Positions 19,702 to 29,301 of a stretch of 64,000 nucleotides of DNA are shown piece by piece (position 1 is the first letter of the stretch; every line of letters starts with the position of its first letter). The stretch lies in contig JAHBWG010000042.1 of the NCBI GenBank assembly GCA_019637095.1, forward strand, positions 1 through 64,000. The letters are read 5' to 3'. Under the pieces are notes generated by a model. The model was not told where the DNA came from. It saw nothing but the letters and a program-made list of their open reading frames with translations, and did no database searches. The DNA is from Sandaracinaceae bacterium (lineage in GTDB: Bacteria; Myxococcota_A; Polyangia; Polyangiales; Sandaracinaceae). Position numbers and translations under genes: made by a program.

Positions 19702-19725
19702 CCGCGTTGCATCGGCGAAACGCGG
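19702..19725. terminator. Candidate hairpin between convergent genes
   Basis: CCGCGTT and AACGCGG form a seven-base stem with a ten-base loop in the 69-base gap between the sigma gene and dacB, which converge here. There is no T-tract; assignment rests on position and symmetry. Confidence 0.35.
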
Positions 19726-19750
19726 AGCGGCGTCGCGTCTGTGCGCCCGT

Positions 19751-21223
19751 TCAGTTCTGGGCGCGCGGGTGGAGGTCTTCGGCGAGCGCTTGCGCGACGC
19801 CGTCCGCGAGCTGGCGCGCGGCGCCCGTCCGCCCTCGCACGTCGTTGGCGAGCACGCTGAACGCGTAGGCTCGCTCCGGCTCGCGGCCGAGCACGTAGCC
19901 GGAGAGGGCCACGACCGCGGCGAGCGTCCCCGTCTTGACGCGCACCACGCGCGGCGCGGGCAAGCTGCGGAGCCGCCGCGCCATCGTTCCGTCGACGCCC
20001 GCGATGGCGAGCGAGGCGACGAACTCCGGCTGGATCGCCGGATCGCGGTGCGCGGCGACGAGGATCTCCGCGAGGCGTTGCGGCGCGATCCGGTTGCCCG
20101 TGAAGAGGCCGGACCCGTTGACGATCTCGATCCGGCTCGCGTCGATCCCCGCCTGGGTCAGCGCCTCGCGCACGGCGCTCACCGAGTCCTCGTTGCGCCC
20201 CGGCTGGTGGCGCTCCGCGCCGATCACGCGGAAGATCATCTCCGCGACGAAGTTGTCGCTGTGCTTGCCGATGGCGTGCAGCAAGACGCCCACCGGTGTG
20301 CTCTGTCGCGACGCGAGCGCGGGCGCGCCCTCGGGCGTGGGGCCGAGCGAGACTCCGTCCCCGACCTCGATCCCCTGCGAGCGCAGCGCCTCGGCGAAGA
20401 CGTGGCCCGACCAGTGGAGCGGGTGCTCGATCCGCCGCCGATACGAGGCGCCGCGGACCGTGGCCGGGATGCTCCCGGACAGCCGCAAGCTCATTTGCGA
20501 TCCTCCAGCCGTCGCGCGCTGGTCCGCGATGATGTTGGGCGCGCCCTCTGCGCTCGTCGTGATGCGGTTCGTCACCGCGAAGTACGGCGCGCCGAGCAGC
20601 GCCACGCGCGCCGGCGTCCCCGCGCTCGGGCCCGGCATCACGCGCAAGACGTAGGCGTTGCGATCCACCGAGACCGCCCCGATCGGCGCGCGGAACGGGG
20701 AGACCTCGTCGGGCTGCTGCTCGAACGCGGGGGGGAGGATCCGGTCGTCGAAGTACGTCGCGTCGACGATCACGCGGTCGACGCGCTCGACGCCGGCGAG
20801 GCGCACGTCGCGCGCGAGCATGACGAGGTCGCCGAGCTCGAGATCGGGATCGCCGAAGCCGCGCAGCGCGATCCCGCCGGTGACGCTGCCGCCCTCGACG
20901 CGTCCGTGGACGGCGGTGCGCATCGAGAAGTCGGCGCCGAGCAGGCGCAGGGCCGCGAACGCCGTGACGAGCTTCTGGTTCGAGGCCGGGTTCATCGGGC
21001 GCTCGGCGTGGTGCTGGAAGATCGCGCGGCCGGTGCGCGTGTCGACGACGGCGATCCCGACCTGCTCCGAGAGCCCGGAGCTCGCCACGAGGGCGCGCAG
21101 GCGCGCTTCGAGCGGTGCGTTCGGCGCGTCCTGCGCGAGGGCCGCGCGCGGCGCGGCGGCGAGGGCGAGGGACCAGGCGAGGCTCAGCGCGAGCGAGCGT
21201 GAAGACATGGCGCGTTTGCGCAT
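19751..21223 (-). CDS. dacB: D-alanyl-D-alanine carboxypeptidase/endopeptidase (PBP4 family)
   Basis: 490 residues with a signal peptide ending near 'RAALAQ'. The three serine peptidase S13 motifs are present: 'SNQK' (S81, K84), 'SDN' in 'GKHSDNFVAE', and 'KTG' in 'VRVKTGTLAAV'. It trims or cleaves peptidoglycan stem peptides in the periplasm. An ATG at 21208 is an alternative start. Only 30 bases separate it from the divergent HD-domain gene, so the promoters must overlap or lie inside the coding regions. Confidence 0.92.
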   Translation of the reverse strand: MRKRAMSSRSLALSLAWSLALAAAPRAALAQDAPNAPLEARLRALVASSGLSEQVGIAVVDTRTGRAIFQHHAERPMNPASNQKLVTAFAALRLLGADFSMRTAVHGRVEGGSVTGGIALRGFGDPDLELGDLVMLARDVRLAGVERVDRVIVDATYFDDRILPPAFEQQPDEVSPFRAPIGAVSVDRNAYVLRVMPGPSAGTPARVALLGAPYFAVTNRITTSAEGAPNIIADQRATAGGSQMSLRLSGSIPATVRGASYRRRIEHPLHWSGHVFAEALRSQGIEVGDGVSLGPTPEGAPALASRQSTPVGVLLHAIGKHSDNFVAEMIFRVIGAERHQPGRNEDSVSAVREALTQAGIDASRIEIVNGSGLFTGNRIAPQRLAEILVAAHRDPAIQPEFVASLAIAGVDGTMARRLRSLPAPRVVRVKTGTLAAVVALSGYVLGREPERAYAFSVLANDVRGRTGAARQLADGVAQALAEDLHPRAQN

Positions 21224-21253
21224 GCGGGGAACCTAACACTACGGTGCGCGGCG

Positions 21254-22558
21254 ATGATTCTCCGCGACCCGATCCACGGCCTCGTCGCGTTCGAGGGCGA
21301 CGACGAGCGGGTCGTGACCAGCCTGCTCGCGACGCGCGAGGTGCAGCGCCTGCGCCGCGTCCGGCAGCTCGGCCTCACCTCGCTGGTCTTCCCCGGCGCC
21401 GAGCACTCGCGGTTCGCGCACGCGATCGGCGCGGCGCACGTGATGGTGCGGCTCGCGGGGCACCTCGCCGCCCGCCAGCACGCGCTGCCGCCCGAGCTCC
21501 GGCTCGACGACGAGTCGCGCCGTGACGCGGTCGCCGCCGCGCTGCTGCACGACGTCGGGCACGGTCCGTTCTCGCATCTGTTCGAGGAGGTCGTGCCCGA
21601 GGCGCGCGCCCACGAGTCGTGGACCGTCGAGGTGCTGCGCGAGCCGGCGAGCGAGGTGCACCGCGCGCTCGAGGCGCTGTCCTCGGGGATGGCTGAGCGC
21701 GTCGCGTGCCTGCTCACCGGCGAGGGCGCGCGTCGATGGCTCGGGCGCACGATCTCGGGGACGCTCGACGTCGATCGCTGCGACTACCTCCTGCGCGACA
21801 GCCAGATGACGGGCGTTCGCTATGGGCTCTACGATCTCGACTGGCTCCTGCGCGCGCTCGTGTTCGCGGAGGTCCCCGGGCACGGCTGGGTGCTCGCGAT
21901 CGAGGGGCGCAAGGGGCTGCCTCCGATCGAGAGCTTCTTCCTCGCGCGCCAGTTCATGTACCAGCAGGTCTATCATCACAAGGCCACGCGCGCGGCGGAG
22001 TGCCTCATCCACGGGATGTTCCGGCGCCTCGCGCAGCTGATCCGCGAGGGCGCGGCGCCCGCCGGCACCCCCGAGGCGGTGCGTCGCGCGGTGCTCGGTC
22101 AGCCCCTCGGCCTGGGCGCGTACCTCGCGCTCGACGACCCGTCGATCATGACTTGCATCGCCGCTTGGGAGGACGCGTCCGATCCGCTCCTCGCCGACTT
22201 CGCCGCGCGGCTCCTCCACCGGCGCCTGCCCAAGACGATCCCGCTCCCGGAGGGCCCCGAGGCGCGGTGGCTGGACGCCAAGGCGCGCGCGGACGAGGTC
22301 GCGCGCGCGCGCGGGCTCGACCCGGAGCTGACGGTCTGGCTCGACGTGCCCGACGACACGCCGTACGCGGAGCCCACCGACGTGTCCGCCGAAGGGCTCT
22401 GGGTCGTGCTCAGCAAGCAGCCGCTCCGCCGGCTCGGCGAGGTCTCCTTCCTGTTGCGACAGCTGCGCAACCAGACCATCGTCCGCCCGCGGCTGGTGTT
22501 CCCCGAGGCGATCCGCGCCGAGGTCGAGGCGGCCGTGGAGGAGGTGTTCGTCGGATGA
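21254..22558 (+). CDS. HD-superfamily phosphohydrolase (COG1078-like)
   Basis: 434 residues. Metal-binding motifs of the dGTPase-like HD family are visible: 'HSRFAHAIGAAH', the HD pair in 'ALLHDVGHGPFSH', and a downstream aspartate in 'TLDVDRCDYLLRDS'. Members hydrolyse nucleotides or act as phosphohydrolases in the cytoplasm; the substrate here is unknown. It heads a three-gene set, overlapping the next gene by ATGA. Confidence 0.88.
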   Translation: MILRDPIHGLVAFEGDDERVVTSLLATREVQRLRRVRQLGLTSLVFPGAEHSRFAHAIGAAHVMVRLAGHLAARQHALPPELRLDDESRRDAVAAALLHDVGHGPFSHLFEEVVPEARAHESWTVEVLREPASEVHRALEALSSGMAERVACLLTGEGARRWLGRTISGTLDVDRCDYLLRDSQMTGVRYGLYDLDWLLRALVFAEVPGHGWVLAIEGRKGLPPIESFFLARQFMYQQVYHHKATRAAECLIHGMFRRLAQLIREGAAPAGTPEAVRRAVLGQPLGLGAYLALDDPSIMTCIAAWEDASDPLLADFAARLLHRRLPKTIPLPEGPEARWLDAKARADEVARARGLDPELTVWLDVPDDTPYAEPTDVSAEGLWVVLSKQPLRRLGEVSFLLRQLRNQTIVRPRLVFPEAIRAEVEAAVEEVFVG

Positions 22559-23532
22559 GGCACGCGTCGGGCATCGCCCTCGTTCTCGTCGCGCTCGCCG
22601 CGGCGCCGCGCGCGCGCGCCGACGAGCTCGCCGAGGTCTCGCTCGCGGCGTGGGACGCCCGCGACGGAACCGCGCGCCCCCACCGCTACGTGCTGAGCGT
22701 GCGCGCGGCGACCTCGGTCGAGGTGGTCGCCGATCGCCGCCTCTTGACGCTCGAGGTGCGCCCCGAGGGGGCGCGCGTCGCGGCGCGCTGCGCCCACCCG
22801 AGGGCGCCCACGGCGGTCGACGCGTCGCGCACCCGCGCGCTCGCGCCCGGCGAGGCGTGGCAGGAGTGGATCGACCTGCGCGAGTACTGCGCCGGCCGCG
22901 CGCTCGCGGCGCTCGAGGGCGGCGCGGAGGTTCGCGCCACGTACGGTTGGCGGCGCGCGACCGCGCGGCGGTGGGTGGCGCGCTCCGCACCGCGGCAGGC
23001 CGTGGGCTCGCTCGCTGCGCCGCCGGTCGCGTTCGCCGCCCTCGACGCGAGGACGACCACGATGCGACAGGGCGACGAGTGGGTGCCCGCGCCGCTCGAG
23101 GTCGCGCTCGCTCCCTCCACGATCACGCGCGGCGCGGCCCTCGTGCTCTCGGTGACCGTGCGGGCCCACGACCGCGGGGGGCGCGCGTACGTGCGCCCGG
23201 AGTCGTTCTCGTTCCGCGTGCGCGGCCCGGCCGGCGACTTCACCTGCCGTCTGGCACCCTGGGGCGGCGCGCCCGTCGCCGATCTGTACCAGCGGATCGG
23301 CCGGCGCGGGTGGACCGAGCGCCTCGACGCGCGGGTCCTCTGTCCGCCGCGCGCGTTCGACCGCGCCGGCCTCTACGAGGTCACCCCGAAGCTCAGGCTC
23401 GACCATCGCGGTGCCGAGTGGGGGCTCGCCGCGATCACCGGGCGCTTCGTCGGTCCCGCCGTCCCCCTGCGCGTCGTGGGCGGCGCGCACGTCGAGCAAG
23501 CGCTCCCCGCGCCGGAGCCCGGCGATGGGTGA
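22555..23532 (+). CDS. Secreted protein of unknown function
   Basis: 325 residues. A short signal peptide ('GIALVLVALAAAPRARADE') leads to a beta-rich protein with three scattered cysteines and no recognisable family. The start overlaps the HD gene stop by four bases, and the end overlaps the next gene by eight, so it is co-translated with both. It is probably periplasmic. Confidence 0.7.
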   Translation: MRHASGIALVLVALAAAPRARADELAEVSLAAWDARDGTARPHRYVLSVRAATSVEVVADRRLLTLEVRPEGARVAARCAHPRAPTAVDASRTRALAPGEAWQEWIDLREYCAGRALAALEGGAEVRATYGWRRATARRWVARSAPRQAVGSLAAPPVAFAALDARTTTMRQGDEWVPAPLEVALAPSTITRGAALVLSVTVRAHDRGGRAYVRPESFSFRVRGPAGDFTCRLAPWGGAPVADLYQRIGRRGWTERLDARVLCPPRAFDRAGLYEVTPKLRLDHRGAEWGLAAITGRFVGPAVPLRVVGGAHVEQALPAPEPGDG

Positions 23533-23731
23533 TCGCCGCGCGCGCGCGCTCGCCGCGGTCGCGCTCGCCGTGTCGTTCCTCGCGCTCGCGCTCGCGGGAT
23601 ACGCGCTCTACGCGCAGCAGCGCTCCGAGGAGAACCTCCGCGCCATCGGGCGTGAGCTGCAACGGACGCTGACGCCGCACGCGGCCCCGATGGTCGGGCC
23701 TCCGGTGGGCCTCGATCCAGACGACACTTGA
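23525..23731 (+). CDS. Small single-pass membrane protein
   Basis: 68 residues. One hydrophobic helix ('ALAAVALAVSFLALALAGYALYAQ') is followed by a short charged helix and a proline-rich tail. The ATG at 23525 overlaps the previous stop by eight bases. No family is recognised; it may be an accessory to the upstream secreted protein. Confidence 0.65.
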   Translation: MGDRRARALAAVALAVSFLALALAGYALYAQQRSEENLRAIGRELQRTLTPHAAPMVGPPVGLDPDDT

Positions 23732-23764
23732 AGGAAGCGCGCCTGCGGGCGACAAGGGAGGGGC

Positions 23765-25114
23765 ATGAGCAGGATCCTCGTCGTCGACGACCAACGGAAC
23801 ATGCGCACCACGACCAGCATGATGCTGCGCAGCGCAGGTCATGACGTCGACGAGGCCGCGAGCGGGGAGGAGGCTTGTGAGCGCGTCGCGCAGGACGCCT
23901 TCGATCTGGTCCTCACCGACCTGAAGATGGGCGGCAAGGACGGCATCGACGTCCTGCGCACCGTGAAGGAGCAGTCGCCGCTCACCGAGGTCATCGTGAT
24001 GACCGCCTTCGGCACGATCGAGAGCGCCGTCGAGGCGATGCGCATCGGCGCGTACGACTACATCCAGAAGCCGTTCGCCGAGGAGGAGCTGCTCGTCAAG
24101 GTCGAGCGCGCGGGCGAGAAGCGCGAGCTCGCCGGGCAGATGAGCGTGATGGCTGCGGAGTTCCGCGAGCGCTACCGCTTCGACAACATCATCGGCCGCT
24201 CCGCCGCGATCCGCGACGTGCTCGGGCGGATCGTGCGCATCGCGCCGACCGACACGACCGTGCTCATCACCGGCGAGAGCGGGACGGGCAAGGAGCTCGT
24301 CGCCCGCGCCGTGCACGCGAACTCGCTGCGCGCGGACAAGCCCTTCGTGAGCGTCAACTGCGCGGCGATCACCGAGACACTCCTCGAGAGCGAGCTGTTC
24401 GGGCACGTCCGCGGCGCCTACACGGGCGCGGTCGGCGCGCGCAAGGGCCTCTTCGAGGAGGCCAACGGCGGCACCTTCTTCTTCGATGAGATCGCCGAGA
24501 CGCCGATCAGCTTCCAGGCCAAGCTCTTGCGCGCGATCCAGCAAGGGGAGATCCGCCGGCTCGGCGACAACAAGGCGATCATCGTCGACGTGCGCGTGAT
24601 CGCGGCGACGAACCAGGAGCTCAAGGTCGCCATCGAAGAGAAGCGATTCCGTCAGGATCTCTTCTACCGGCTCGCGGTCGCGCGCTTCATCCTGCCGCCG
24701 CTCCGCGAGCGGCGCGAGGACATCCCCCAGCTCGTCGAGTTCTTCCTCCAGAAGTTCAACAAGAAGATGCGGCGGACCGTCGAGCTCGGGGAGGGCGTGA
24801 TGGACTACCTCCTCCAGTACGAGTACCCGGGGAACATCCGCGAGCTCGAGAACATGATCGAGCAGGGCGTCGCCCTCGCGACCGACGGAGTGGTCTGCCT
24901 CGACGACGTCATCCCGCCGGAGGCGCGCGAGTCGTCGCGCCCGCCCGGTCGACCGAACCAGGAGACCCTCGCCGACGTCGTCGACCGGGCCGAGCGCGAG
25001 GCGATCGAGGCGGTCCTGCGCGAGGTCGAGGGCAACAAAGAGCGGGCCGCCGAGATCCTCGGCCTGAGCGCGACGACCCTGTGGCGCAAGATGAAGCGCC
25101 TCTCCATCGGGTGA
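23765..25114 (+). CDS. NtrC-family sigma-54 response regulator
   Basis: 449 residues: receiver domain (phospho-acceptor D52), AAA+ activator domain (Walker A 'GESGTGKE', Walker B in '[11 protein letters not shown]', arginine finger near '[10 protein letters not shown]'), and a Fis-type helix-turn-helix ('[21 protein letters not shown]'). The sigma-54 contact loop reads GAYTGA rather than GAFTGA. Ribosome site GGGAGGGG precedes the ATG. It should activate sigma-54 promoters after phosphorylation, and a good sigma-54 promoter lies just downstream. No cognate histidine kinase is adjacent. Confidence 0.95.
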   Translation: MSRILVVDDQRNMRTTTSMMLRSAGHDVDEAASGEEACERVAQDAFDLVLTDLKMGGKDGIDVLRTVKEQSPLTEVIVMTAFGTIESAVEAMRIGAYDYIQKPFAEEELLVKVERAGEKRELAGQMSVMAAEFRERYRFDNIIGRSAAIRDVLGRIVRIAPTDTTVLITGESGTGKELVARAVHANSLRADKPFVSVNCAAITETLLESELFGHVRGAYTGAVGARKGLFEEANGGTFFFDEIAETPISFQAKLLRAIQQGEIRRLGDNKAIIVDVRVIAATNQELKVAIEEKRFRQDLFYRLAVARFILPPLRERREDIPQLVEFFLQKFNKKMRRTVELGEGVMDYLLQYEYPGNIRELENMIEQGVALATDGVVCLDDVIPPEARESSRPPGRPNQETLADVVDRAEREAIEAVLREVEGNKERAAEILGLSATTLWRKMKRLSIG

Positions 25115-25203
25115 CTTTCAACTTTGCACCGGCCGCGTTTCACGGGCGACTTCGGCAGCCGTTGGAGGCGCCGGTTTCGCGGTTGATCCGCGTCACCGCG
25201 TGG

Positions 25204-25219
25204 AGGCACGTGCATTGCT
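25204..25219 (+). promoter_or_regulatory. Sigma-54 (-24/-12) promoter
   Basis: AGGCACG-TGCA-TTGCT matches the consensus TGGCACG-N4-TTGCW at all but the first base, with GG (25205-25206) and GC (25217-25218) exactly ten bases apart. The start point is predicted at about 25230, two bases before the GTG of the response regulator gene. It lies in a 117-base gap behind an NtrC-family activator gene, which makes it likely to be functional. Confidence 0.6.
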
Positions 25220-25231
25220 ATCCCATTGGGT

Positions 25232-25630
25232 GTGACCTCCGCGCCGCACCGGGTCCTGATCGTCGATGACGAGGTGAACCATCGAAAGGCGCTCGCCATC
25301 GGCCTGCGCATCGAGGGATACGACGTCCTCGAGGCCAAGGACGGACGGGCGGCGCTCGACGTGCTCGCGGACCACCCCGTCGACGTCGCGATCGTGGATC
25401 TGATGATGCCGGGGATCAACGGGCTCGACCTGTGCCGGCGGCTGCGTTTCCGCCACCCGACGATCCCGGTGATCCTCACGAGCGCTTACCACCTCTCGGA
25501 GCGGCAGCTCCAGCGCGCGGAGATCCGCGTCTTCGGCTTCCTGCCCAAGCCCTTCGAGATGGACGAGCTGGTCACCTTCCTGCGCGCGAAGCTCGAGGCG
25601 CCGGTGACGGCAGGCGCGTTCGCCGGCTGA
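25232..25630 (+). CDS. Single-domain response regulator
   Basis: 132 residues, all receiver domain: acidic pair D12/D13, phospho-acceptor D56 in 'AIVDLMMPG', and the lysine in '[10 protein letters not shown]'. There is no output domain. GTG at 25232 is chosen because the predicted sigma-54 start point is at 25230; TTG at 25226 is in frame but upstream of that point. No ribosome-binding site is visible, so translation may be leaderless. It is probably a phospho-relay intermediate or protein-interaction switch under sigma-54 control. Confidence 0.85.
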   Translation: MTSAPHRVLIVDDEVNHRKALAIGLRIEGYDVLEAKDGRAALDVLADHPVDVAIVDLMMPGINGLDLCRRLRFRHPTIPVILTSAYHLSERQLQRAEIRVFGFLPKPFEMDELVTFLRAKLEAPVTAGAFAG

Positions 25631-25684
25631 GTTGGCTGGAGGGGCTGTTCCAGCCCCGTTGGCTGGAGGGGCTGTTCCAGCCCC
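25631..25684 (+). repeat. Exact 27-bp tandem repeat, two copies
   Basis: Copies at 25631-25657 and 25658-25684 are identical and begin one base after the response regulator stop. Each contains the hairpin GGGGCTG-TTC-CAGCCCC (25641-25657 and 25668-25684). The repeat forms the first part of a larger hairpin array. Confidence 0.9.
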
Positions 25685-25806
25685 TCCCCCATCGCGGCAA
25701 AGCCGCGATGGGGCCCCCACCCAAGGCGAACGCGGCGGAGCCGCGTTCGACCCCATCGCGGGGCGATGGGGCCCCCTCGACCTACGCCCGTCGCTTCGCG
25801 ACGGGC
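25641..25806. repeat. Array of six perfect hairpins between convergent genes
   Basis: Six perfectly paired stems follow one another: two of 7 bp (25641-25657, 25668-25684), one of 12 bp with loop AAA (25687-25713), one of 10 bp with loop GGA (25727-25749), one of 8 bp with a five-base loop (25751-25771), and one of 9 bp with loop TTC (25786-25806). Most loops are three bases. The array fills the gap between the convergent genes ending at 25630 and 25860, so a two-way terminator or mRNA-end stabiliser is likely. It also resembles dispersed REP-like elements. Confidence 0.85.
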
Positions 25807-25859
25807 TGGTCTCGATGGCGCGCTCGCCGGGGCGCGGAGCTCGAGGGGCGCCGCGCGGC

Positions 25860-27260
25860 TCACTCCTTGTCGCGACCGACGCCGAGCGCGCGCATCTTCT
25901 TGTGCAGGTTCGTCCGCTCGACGCCGAGGATCGCCGCGGCCTTCGAGACGTTCCCCTCGCACTCGTCGAGGGTCGACTCGAGGTAGCGGCGCTCGGCGCG
26001 ATCGCGGTACTCGCGCAAGGTGAGCCGGCGCTCGCCGTCGAAGGCGTCCGCGAGGAGGCCGGACGGGATCGCCGCCGGCTCCGCGGCGGCGGCGGCGCGC
26101 TCGAGCTTTCCGTCGGGCGGGAGATCCGCGACGGTCACGCGATCGCCGCTCAGGATGGCCATCCGCTCGACCACGTTCCGCAGCTCGCGGACGTTGCCCG
26201 GCCACGCCTTCTGCGCGAGCAGCTCGAAGACCGCAGGGTCGACCGGCTTGGGCCGCATCCCGTTCTCGCGGCAGAAGTCCTCGAGGAAGCTCTGCGCGAG
26301 CGCGGGGATGTCCTCGCGGCGCTCCCGGAGCGAGGGGCTCCGCAGCGGCACGACCGCGAGGCGGAAGTAGAGATCCTCGCGGAAGCTCCCGTCGGCCACC
26401 GCGCGCTCGAGATCCTTGTTCGTCGCCGCGACCACGCGGACGTCCACCGCGATCGGCTGTTCCCCTCCCACGCGCGTGATCTCGCCGCTCTGGAGCGCGC
26501 GCAGGACCTTCGCCTGCGCGCTCGCGCTCATGTCCCCGATCTCGTCGAGGAAGAGCGTCCCGCCGTGGGCGAGCTCGAACATCCCCTTGCGTCGCCCTTG
26601 CGCGCCCGTGAACGCGCCGCGTTCGTAGCCGAAGAGCTCGCTCTCGATGAGATCGGTCGGTATCGCCGCGCAATTCACCTTGACGAAGGGCGCCTCGGCG
26701 CGCGGGCTCGTGCGGTGGATCGCGCGCGCGATGAGCTCCTTGCCCGTCCCGCTCTCGCCGGTCACGAGGACGCGCCCCGTGGTCGGGGCCACCTTCTCGA
26801 TCGCGCCGAAGAGCTGCCGCATCACCGCGCTGCGGCCGATCATCTCGTAGCCTCGCTCGAGGTCTGCGCGGAGCTCGCGGACCTCCTCGCGGAGCCGGCG
26901 CGTCTCGAGGGCGGCGCGCACGCGGATGAGGACGCGATCGCGGTCGAGCGGCTTCTCGAAGAAGTCCGTAGCCCCGCTCTGCACCGCACGGACCGCTTCG
27001 CCCACGCTCGCGTGCCCGGAGATCATCAGCACCGGGAGGGAAGGGTCGCTCGCCCGGATGCGGTCGAGGGCTTCGAGCCCGCCGAGCCCGGGGAGCCGCA
27101 CGTCGAGGATCAACAGATCGACGCCGCCGCGCTCGAGCCGCGCCAGGCCTTCCTCCGCGCTGCCCGCCTCGTCGACTTCGTAGCCCTCGCCCTCGAGCAC
27201 CATCCGCAGCGTGCGCCGGATGTTCTTCTCGTCGTCGACGACCAGGATGCAGGCGCTCAT
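25860..27260 (-). CDS. NtrC-family sigma-54 response regulator
   Basis: 466 residues: receiver domain (D53), AAA+ activator domain with Walker A 'GESGTGKE' and an intact 'GAFTGA' loop, and a C-terminal Fis-type helix-turn-helix ('[21 protein letters not shown]'). It activates transcription by sigma-54 polymerase when phosphorylated. Its ATG overlaps the stop of aspartate kinase by four bases, so the two are translated together, an unusual partnership. Its 3' end faces the hairpin array. Confidence 0.95.
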   Translation of the reverse strand: MSACILVVDDEKNIRRTLRMVLEGEGYEVDEAGSAEEGLARLERGGVDLLILDVRLPGLGGLEALDRIRASDPSLPVLMISGHASVGEAVRAVQSGATDFFEKPLDRDRVLIRVRAALETRRLREEVRELRADLERGYEMIGRSAVMRQLFGAIEKVAPTTGRVLVTGESGTGKELIARAIHRTSPRAEAPFVKVNCAAIPTDLIESELFGYERGAFTGAQGRRKGMFELAHGGTLFLDEIGDMSASAQAKVLRALQSGEITRVGGEQPIAVDVRVVAATNKDLERAVADGSFREDLYFRLAVVPLRSPSLRERREDIPALAQSFLEDFCRENGMRPKPVDPAVFELLAQKAWPGNVRELRNVVERMAILSGDRVTVADLPPDGKLERAAAAAEPAAIPSGLLADAFDGERRLTLREYRDRAERRYLESTLDECEGNVSKAAAILGVERTNLHKKMRALGVGRDKE

Positions 27261-28420
27261 CGCTCGGCCATCCTCCCGAGCGCGTCGTGCACGGCCCGCA
27301 CGGCGTCGTCGACGCGCCGCGCTTCGATGCGGCCCGTCCAGCGCAGCGGCGCGGTGTGCGCGCCGAGGAGCGGGATCTCGGCGCGCGCGAGCGCGTCCAT
27401 CGCGGCGGCCATCCAGGCCGGCTTCGCGCCGAGCTCGGGGGCCACGACGCTGACCGCGCCGATCCCCTCCTCGACCGAGCACCCACGCGCCTCGAGCGCG
27501 CGTCGGTGACTCGCCCACCCGGGCGCCGACGTCGCCACGACGAGGCACGCGTGCGCTCCCTCGAGCGCGCTCTCGCGGACGCCGAGCCCGAGCTCGCCCG
27601 CGTGCGAGAGCGTCGCGCCGAGCGCCTCCGCGGCGACGCGGATCGTCGCGAGGTCGGCCCGCCCGACGACGGCCGGGGCCTCGGCGCCCGCGGACTCGTG
27701 CACCACGGTCTCGCGGCCGGCGTCGAACGTCGAGCGCGCGTGGATCGCGATGCGCGCGCGCTTCGCGAACTCGACGGCCGTCGAGTTCAGGACCTTGGCG
27801 CCGGCCTCGGCCATCTCCTGCATCTGCTCGTAGGTGAGCTCCGCGAGGTGTGTGGCCTCGCGGACGACGCGCGGATCGGCGGAGTAGACGCCGTCGACGT
27901 CGCTGTAGATCTCGGCGCGATCGGCGCCGAGCGCGGCCGCGAGCGCGATCGCGGTGGTGTCGCTGCCGCCGCGGCCGAGCGTCGTGATCTCCCGCCGGTA
28001 GCTCATCCCCTGGTAGCCCGCGACGATGACCACCCGCCCGCGCGCGAGCTCGTCCTCGATCCGCCACGGGCGCACCTCGATGATCCGCGCGTCGAAGTGG
28101 CGGTCGTTCGTCATGATCCCGCTCTGCGAGCCGGTGAACGAGATCGCGTCGCAGCCGCGCTTCTGGATCGCCATCGACAGGAGCGACATCGAGACGCGCT
28201 CTCCCGTCGTGAGCAGCATGTCGAGCTCACGCCGCGGAGGGCTCGCGTCGACCTCGTGCGCGAGCGCGAGGAGCTGGTCCGTCGTCTTGCCCATCGCGGA
28301 GATCACGACCACCACGTCGAGCCCGCTCGCGCGCGTCGCGACGACCTTCTCGGCGACGCGCTCGAGCTTCGGCACGTCGGCGACCGAGCTCCCGCCGTAC
28401 TTCTGGACGACCACCGCCAT
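27257..28420 (-). CDS. lysC: Aspartate kinase
   Basis: 387 residues. The amino-acid kinase domain has the N-terminal '[11 protein letters not shown]' and the substrate/ATP motifs '[11 protein letters not shown]' and '[12 protein letters not shown]'; two ACT regulatory regions follow from about residue 260. It phosphorylates aspartate, the first step to lysine, threonine, methionine and diaminopimelate, and is normally feedback-inhibited. Length is typical for a monofunctional enzyme. It is co-translated with a downstream NtrC-type regulator, not with other amino-acid genes. A 47-base gap separates it from the divergent STAS gene. Confidence 0.95.
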   Translation of the reverse strand: MAVVVQKYGGSSVADVPKLERVAEKVVATRASGLDVVVVISAMGKTTDQLLALAHEVDASPPRRELDMLLTTGERVSMSLLSMAIQKRGCDAISFTGSQSGIMTNDRHFDARIIEVRPWRIEDELARGRVVIVAGYQGMSYRREITTLGRGGSDTTAIALAAALGADRAEIYSDVDGVYSADPRVVREATHLAELTYEQMQEMAEAGAKVLNSTAVEFAKRARIAIHARSTFDAGRETVVHESAGAEAPAVVGRADLATIRVAAEALGATLSHAGELGLGVRESALEGAHACLVVATSAPGWASHRRALEARGCSVEEGIGAVSVVAPELGAKPAWMAAAMDALARAEIPLLGAHTAPLRWTGRIEARRVDDAVRAVHDALGRMAER

Positions 28421-28467
28421 CGGGCGCGATGTAGCAGGTCCCTTCTCGGTCCGGAAGGCAGCGCGCT

Positions 28468-29301
28468 ATGGTGCCGCCCGTGACCGCGGGGGACGACGCC
28501 GAGCGCCGCGCCGATCGCTTCGCCGCGTGGTTCGCCGAGCGCGCGCCGACTCGCGCCGACCGCGGGCGGCTCGACGCGCTCCGCCCCGAGGCCGCGACGG
28601 TCATGGAGGCGATCGTCGAGGCGGTCGGCGGGGGACCGCTGCCGCGGGCCGAGGGCCCGGAGCTCCGGGAGGCGCTGACGCTCGCGAGCCTCCTGGGTCG
28701 GAGCGCCGCGTACCTCGAGCTCACCCCGGCGGCGGCGCTCGCGATCGGGCCGGCGATCGTCGCCGCGCTCGAGGGGACCGTCGATCTCGCGCCGCTCACC
28801 GACGTGGTCGTCGCGACGGTGATCGACGGCTACGTCCGCGCCTGCGAGGAGCGCGAGCGCGAGCGCGCCGCGCAGCGCGCGTCCGAGGCGATCCCGATCG
28901 TCGAGCTCGCCCCGAAGTGCTTCGCGTTCGTTCTCCGGGGCTTGCAGGATCCAGACGCGCTCGAGCGACGCGTGGACGAGCTCGGCCGCGCGCTCTTCGC
29001 GAGGGACGGGCGCGCGTGCGTGGTGGACCTGACGGGGCTCGCCGAGCCCGATCGCGAGCGGCTCGGCCCGATCTTCGCTGTCCACTCGACTTGCTCCATG
29101 CTTGGTGCGCGAGCGATCTACGTCGGGCTGTCGGACCCCTGGCGCGTCCTCGCCGAGGAGGCTCGCGTCGATCTGTCGATCGTCTCCGTCGCGCCCACGT
29201 TCGCGGACGCGCTGGAGCAGGCGCTCCGGCACTGCGGCCTCGAGGTCCGGCCGCCGTCGCGGCTCGCGCACGCGGTCACTCGGCTACTGGGCCGGCGTTG
29301 A
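28468..29301 (+). CDS. STAS-domain-like protein, RsbR-type layout
   Basis: 277 residues. The N-terminal ~130 residues are helical, without a recognised fold. The C-terminal part ('ACVVDLTGLAEPDRERLGPIF', 'CSMLGARAIYVGLSD') looks like a STAS domain, as in RsbR/anti-sigma antagonist proteins. It would act in the cytoplasm as a protein-interaction switch. The conserved serine/threonine usually phosphorylated is not clear. GTG at 28480 is an alternative start. Its last 18 bases overlap the anti-sigma gene on the opposite strand. Confidence 0.65.
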   Translation: MVPPVTAGDDAERRADRFAAWFAERAPTRADRGRLDALRPEAATVMEAIVEAVGGGPLPRAEGPELREALTLASLLGRSAAYLELTPAAALAIGPAIVAALEGTVDLAPLTDVVVATVIDGYVRACEERERERAAQRASEAIPIVELAPKCFAFVLRGLQDPDALERRVDELGRALFARDGRACVVDLTGLAEPDRERLGPIFAVHSTCSMLGARAIYVGLSDPWRVLAEEARVDLSIVSVAPTFADALEQALRHCGLEVRPPSRLAHAVTRLLGRR

